From Pleurodeles waltl (taxonomy: Eukaryota > Chordata > Amphibia > Caudata > Salamandridae): a stretch of 64,000 bases of DNA. The translations under genes and the position numbers were made by a program. Below are positions 59,814-64,000 of this stretch, in pieces. The notes under the pieces are model-generated. The model was not told where the DNA came from and searched no databases. It worked only from the letters and a program-made list of their open reading frames with translations. The number at the start of each line of letters is the position of its first letter. Position 1 is the first letter of the stretch. The stretch covers positions 133,939,106 to 134,003,105 of the forward strand of contig NC_090447.1 in NCBI RefSeq assembly GCF_031143425.1, in the 5' to 3' direction.

Positions 59814-59884
59814 CACCTGTCCATTTTTAATATTTAAAAAAATCTTTAAATATTCTCAACATTTCAGCTAGTCACTCATCATGT

Positions 59885-60480
59885 TAGTTTTCGTTCTTGC
59901 TATATATCAAGATATCATCTCAGAAAAATGCTGCCCCATCCATTTTCTTAAACAAAATCCCCATCACATTTTAGAATACGATGAAAGCAGATTCTAAACC
60001 AAGAGGCATGTGTTTAGCTCAAATAGTATCATCAGACGTTACAAAAGATGTGGTGTAGCAAGATTCTTCATGCAATTTAATTTAGTGATAATCGGTTGAT
60101 ATTTCTAGGGAGGTGAATGTGATAGTACCCTTCAATTAACCCAGATGTTCAGTATGAGGTTATGCAAGTCCACACAGAATCTTAACAACTTGCCAGGCTT
60201 GCATGCATAGCACATGCACCAACATCTCTGAACTTTCAGTCTCCTATTCACATACCAACATCTCTGAATGTTCTGTCCGCTCAAATATCTCTAGTTTACA
60301 TAGGTTTCCCAGTTCCTTCTTTAACACTTCTTTTAGCCCTTCATTTAGTCCCAGAGCACCTGACTGCCTTTATGCACAATGGATTTAGCATTCTTCTTTA
60401 AAATAATTTTAGGTGTGAAACTGTTAGGTTTACCTAGATTGTCACCGAAAATTCTGGATATTTTTCGCACTCATTTAGTC
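59885..60480 (-). pseudogene. Gypsy reverse transcriptase, N-terminal and palm regions
   Basis: Minus frames show LKEVLKKELGNL and IFERTEHSEM (RT entry region) and RFCVDLHNL (the I-C-V-D-Y/L-R block). Later pieces match the P-x-G-L-x-S-A block, and motif C reads DDILIYSKNEN at about 59918-59886. The residue just before the double aspartate is a stop codon, and several other stops and frameshifts occur. Spacing and order fit Ty3/Gypsy RT. The rest of the RT lies beyond the L1-derived insertion. Confidence 0.82.
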
Positions 60481-60589
60481 TCTACTGTCAAAACCTGATT
60501 GACTAATTACCTTAGATCTCAGTATTACTTTATCCTATTAACTTGTGTCTAGAATCATATTCAGTTCAACTTGTTCTGTCTACTCTAAC

Positions 60590-60808
60590 AAACTCAACCT
60601 ATTTTTTGCTAGTTAATCACCACTTTAGCTTCAACATCGTCAAATCTAAGATCAACATCTACAAACTCAACCCATTTTTTGCTAGTTAATCATCACTTTA
60701 GCTTCGACATCGTCACATCTAAGATCAACATCTACAAACTCAACCCATTTTTTGCTAGTTAATCATCACTTTAGCTTCAACATCGTCAAATCTGAGATCA
60801 ACATCTGC
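60590..60808. repeat. Three 73-bp tandem units
   Basis: The landmark 'aaactcaacc(c)attttttgc' occurs at 60590, 60663 and 60736, so the period is exactly 73 bp over three nearly identical units. The array lies in the protease-RT linker region of the Gypsy remnant. As 73 is not a multiple of 3 it shifts the frame, so it arose after the element lost coding constraint. Confidence 0.92.
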
Positions 60809-60841
60809 TGAAGCAGATGTGCTAATTAAAAATATTAATGA

Positions 60842-62075
60842 GTGTTGTGCATTTTTGAATAATAAGAAAATGATAGAAATAACTAATCTAGAGAAAAAAA
60901 TGTGCATGTTTGAAAATGTGCCCACGAAGAGTGGCTACCATAATTCACAAATTATACTAAAAATGATTAAAGTTGTGTGAAATGTTGAAAATGCATAATA
61001 ATAATAATGTAATATGTCATATTGGGATGTATAATGTGTGTTTTGCATTATATTGTAGAGCTAACTTAGCCGAAGTTGTGGCCTAGTTTTGCCAGGCCTC
61101 GTGTGGAAGATGAATAATTGTGCAATGTAGAGAAGCTAATGTATTGAACTGACCCTGAACTGCTCATGTTAATAAAGTCTGCTTAGCTAGAATTTTCTGC
61201 AATGAAGTGACGAACAGAAGATGAGGGAATCAAAGTTGAAACATGTACTGTGTAGAGACGACAATATGTACTTTCCCAGGACTCGAACAATAGAGACACT
61301 GACTGAAGAAGAAGATGCAACATTTTCGATTCTGATGAGCCGGATGACGAGGACCTCGTACATTGAACCAATCATCACCTTGAGAATGACGTAATATTAG
61401 AATTCATAGATTTGGAAAATAAATACTATTGGTAGAGTCATAAATGCTGAATAATCTGTCCAATTAGAAATTAGGGGATGGACTGGGTGACTTTGATATA
61501 ATGTCATGACAAAGAGCAAAAACTTCAGATGTGAGGGGAGAACTGATGCAGATGTTAGATGTCGGAGACGCGATTCGAGATTCTATCATTGAGCTCATGC
61601 TCTTGAGAGCCTGATACGTTGCTGATCGATTGATGACCTGAAGACAAAGACTGACTTTTTTGCTGATCCATTTTGTGGATAGGTAGCTATGACAATGTGA
61701 ATGTTTAACTTTTGTGCCTTTTCTTTCTAGGTACCAACTGCACTGTTTAAAAGTTTTTCTCCTAGCTATATGTTTTTTTCAAATTCATGTTCCAAACTGT
61801 TTTTCGCATGAAGTCCCACATGCTAATGCTAATCTGGCGTAGTTAAGGTTTCCTATAAGTGAGACGTTGACATATACAGTGACAAATGATTGACGGACTG
61901 ATTTGCTGAACTCTGCTATTAATGTTGACACATTATTCTTTGTTGGCTTATGCTGAATCATTTGAACGTATACTTGCTCAAGTTCTGATTAGATTATGTT
62001 ATTGGTGGTCACTAATAAATTCATCTTGAGTTGATTGAATAAAGATTGAATTAACCTCCTGGATTAGAATTGCAA
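60842..62075 (+). mobile_element. Possible solo-LTR-like insertion within the Gypsy remnant
   Basis: About 1.2 kb of non-Gypsy, AT-rich sequence separates the protease-like and RT-linker parts. It begins TGTTGTGCATTT and has polyadenylation-like AATAAA at 61171 and 62038, the latter near the end. Such layout suggests an LTR on the + strand. Ends are not matched by a clear duplication, so both element type and borders are tentative. Confidence 0.4.
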
Positions 62076-62269
62076 CTAATAGGAAAATAAATATCATTAA
62101 AATGTATATTGAGTTGTGGTTATTCATGAAATAGTGACACCAAACATTGATGATTAATGTTTTCCTTAGTGATTATTGATGAACATTGGTTACTACATAG
62201 CTAGGATACTCCATGCAAATCAAAAGGTTCATCGACCTATACGTGTCCTCTTGTAAGTTTACTTACTAA

Positions 62270-62410
62270 GAACCAGGCGCACTATCACATTCAACTCAAT
62301 TAGTGGCAATCTAAGAAATTCTTCCTCACCTATTAGTGTAAAAATAGGTCTGAATCTGCTATTAACCTCACTATTCCACAATTAATTTTAATATTGAGGT
62401 ATAGTGCTTT
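62270..62410 (-). pseudogene. Gypsy protease-like fragment
   Basis: Minus frames show LIADSD and then FTLIGEEEFLRLPLIELN, reminiscent of the D-S/T-G active site and following strand of retroelement aspartic proteases. The glycine of the D-S-G triad is not seen in place. This is a weak call supported mainly by position between gag and RT. Confidence 0.5.
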
Positions 62411-62739
62411 TCGTTTCCTTTCTACTGCCTCTATTTACTTATCACCCCCATCACCCAATAGTAACAAAAATCCTTGATCCCCCCTTCACTTGGTTCTTCC
62501 CATTTAGACATGTTTCTCAAGTTGAATTTAAAACTCATGCTCAGTTTTCAAATGCTAGTAAGATTATTATTTTTTGTTACATTCAAAGCAAGCCTTAGAC
62601 CATAATTTAGTATTACAGAAAGCGTTCTGCTACAAAACCTCTCTTATTTCTCCGGTTCACAGAGTTTTCATTATTCATATTGCTCTTGGTTGTGTTGTTC
62701 TTATTGCTTTTGGATATTTGTTTTGTTTATTTATGCCCA

Positions 62740-63340
62740 CTCCCATTATTAGAGATAGACATCTCTCCCATGTATAATTTCAATTGTTCAATACCTATTT
62801 CTAAGCTTACTGCAGTATTCAAATCTGGGTCCTTGGTAGACAGCAGTTTCTCCTGGATTGATCTGTTTCTTTGTTCTATCAATTGGTCCTTAATAGTTTG
62901 GTCTAAGTTCTCAATAATTGCACATGGACAGTAATGTTCTCAATGCTGCCACAAAATCATCAACTGGTTCTCCAAGTTGATGCGATCACTAAAGGAGATT
63001 GTGTCTTTCAATATTTCCACAACAGTTAAGTACCTTGTCCTAAGTCCTAAGAACAATAGAATATTCATCCACAACTTCTATGATATTGCCCTTCTCTCCT
63101 GTTTGCATTTTACCAATTTCTACCACCAAGATTATTAAGGCTTTTTCTCATCATCTGCAACAACTGTGTGTGCTTCATCAGCCTCCGTCCATTGCTACAT
63201 TTGAGGAAAGGTGTAGATGGTGTGAAAACTTCCTGTACTGTCAATTAATTTGGTATGAATACCATGGGTGTAAGTGTTTTTACAGTTTTGTGACAAGGAA
63301 ATATTGTCAAGTTACAGCACAGGAATAGAAAGCATATTTT
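62740..63340 (-). pseudogene. Gypsy Gag-like region
   Basis: A minus frame at about 62977-62915 reads EPVDDFVAALRTLLSMCNY, followed after a stop by IKDQLIEQRNRSIQEKLL. The E-x-V-D-D-F-V/I...L-R-x-L and I-x-D-Q-L/I-x...L blocks in this order are typical of Ty3/Gypsy capsid domains. Upstream sequence to about 63340 is compatible with the capsid N-terminal part but is heavily frameshifted. A Cys-rich fragment (CFECNKK, about 62585) may be the decayed zinc knuckle. Confidence 0.75.
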
Positions 63341-63350
63341 TCTAAAGTCT

Positions 63351-63529
63351 TTGAATAGTCTTTCATTTATTTAGATGGATTAATTGATGTGTCACTCACT
63401 TGTGTCTAGCTACAATTCCAACCATTCTAGGATAGTGGTTGTCTCCTTCAGTACTAATTTGGTGTTATATATCATTGTGCCACTGTTGATGTGAAGCACT
63501 TTCAGCATTAAAAGCTGCAAGACATAAAA
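63351..63529. other. Short anonymous stretch
   Basis: No recognised feature between the Gypsy gag remnant and the terminal hairpin-rich element. Confidence 0.5.
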
Positions 63530-64000
63530 GCCCTAATTATGAGTTTGGCAGGTGGAAAGGGTAGCCCGCCAAACTCCCGCGGTTAGGAGACCGCTAGTGA
63601 CGTCTCCTTTCCGCCGGCCCTATTATGAGTTCCTTCTGGGTCATTGGGTGGAAAAGCAGTTTCTGCCCGCTTGCCAAACAGGAAACGCGCAACAGCATTG
63701 ATGCCGGCTCATAATAGAGCCAGCGGCAATGCTGTTGCACGAGAACCTGTTGTGCAAATCACTGTCTAGAAAGCAGACAGTGATTTGTGCGACAGGGCTG
63801 GCCAGGGGGGGCCCTGCACTGCCCATGCAAAGTGCATGAGCAGTGCGGGCCCCCCTGGTGCCCCCAGCATCCGTCTCCGTCAGCCTTTACATGGTAGTGA
63901 AATCGTCATGTAAATGCCGGTGCAAAGAGGGGTTGTAATTCCCAGGGCAGTGCTGCTTGGTGGATTGGGACTGCTGGCACTGCCAGGCCATCGGGTGGCC
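63530..64000. mobile_element. Hairpin-rich inverted-repeat element, truncated by window end
   Basis: It begins GCCCTAATTATGAG, like the ends of the other MITEs, and is GC-rich with 'cctattatgagtt' words. Successive perfect or near-perfect hairpins occur at 63692-63735 (9-bp stem), 63755-63787 (13-bp stem), 63805-63855 (long, near-perfect) and 63887-63917. The right end lies outside the window. No coding content. Confidence 0.75.

Larger units (their letters stand above)
57000..63350 (-). mobile_element. Ty3/Gypsy-type LTR retrotransposon remnant
   Basis: In minus-strand order the remnant contains gag-like sequence (63.3-62.7 kb), a protease-like stretch (about 62.4-62.3 kb), a protease-RT linker and RT (60.8-59.9 kb), the RT end (58.1 kb), RNase H-like sequence (57.8-57.6 kb) and an integrase zinc region (57.3-57.2 kb). 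It is broken by many stops and by at least two insertions: an L1-derived element (58121-59813) and a probable LTR-like block (about 60842-62075). No flanking LTRs of its own were identified. The domain order RT-RNase H-integrase is that of Ty3/Gypsy, not Copia. Confidence 0.82.

Noticed and set aside
60590..60808. CRISPR-like array
   Set aside because: Three contiguous 73-bp units without spacers in a vertebrate genome are a plain tandem repeat.
38301..64000. Downstream SLCO exons
   Set aside because: I searched by eye for the TM7-TM12 and Kazal-like cysteine patterns on the + strand and found none. The next exon must be beyond the window or too short to recognise.

Overview
This is a repeat-rich stretch of a large vertebrate genome, not a prokaryotic or viral window. 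GT-AG introns of up to 14 kb, tRNA-derived SINE sequence, L1, L2/CR1-like and Ty3/Gypsy remnants, and many small inverted-repeat DNA transposons all point that way. Intron size and repeat load suggest a giant-genome amphibian, probably a salamander. That species-level reading is inference.

The only host gene I can support is on the + strand. Four exons (14904-15066, 22049-22270, 36268-36360, 38170-38300) join in one frame without a break and encode 203 residues of an organic anion transporting polypeptide (OATP/SLCO family), closest from memory to SLCO2B1. They cover about four transmembrane segments and include the OATP signature DPRWVGAWWIGFL. The 5' and 3' exons lie outside the window. Introns are 6,982, 13,998 and 1,809 bp, and the intron after the last exon runs off the window (more than 25 kb).

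The rest is mobile DNA in layers. (1) 1-14.1 kb: an L1-like ORF1 remnant (about 1.5-2.4 kb, -), an endonuclease/reverse-transcriptase LINE (about 4.1-9.9 kb, -) split by a 0.9 kb inverted-repeat element, and a 1.13 kb TG...CA element with a perfect 5-bp target duplication. (2) 14.1-38.3 kb, across the gene: opposed MITEs flanking the first exon, a tRNA-SINE, a tandem array of about 170-bp units, a second TG...CA element, a CA-rich transposon, a perfect 191-bp palindromic MITE, a pair of degenerate LTR-like direct repeats and a GT-rich transposon. (3) 38.5-54 kb: a Gypsy zinc-knuckle remnant, L2/CR1-like tails, an 846-bp hAT element with an 8-bp duplication, a second LINE of the endonuclease type (44.4-48.1 kb, -) and another GT-rich transposon. 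(4) 54-64 kb: a nest in which a TG...CA element sits in an L2/CR1-like LINE and an L1-derived element sits in the reverse transcriptase of a Gypsy element, ending in a hairpin-rich transposon cut by the window edge.

At least eight of the small DNA elements have related ends (GGGCC/GGGGC followed by an ATTAT-like block). Six of these have exact or ambiguous-but-matching 3-bp duplications, which suggests a PIF/Harbinger-like set. I found no evidence of an undescribed defence, toxin or metabolic system. The novelty here is in transposon structure.
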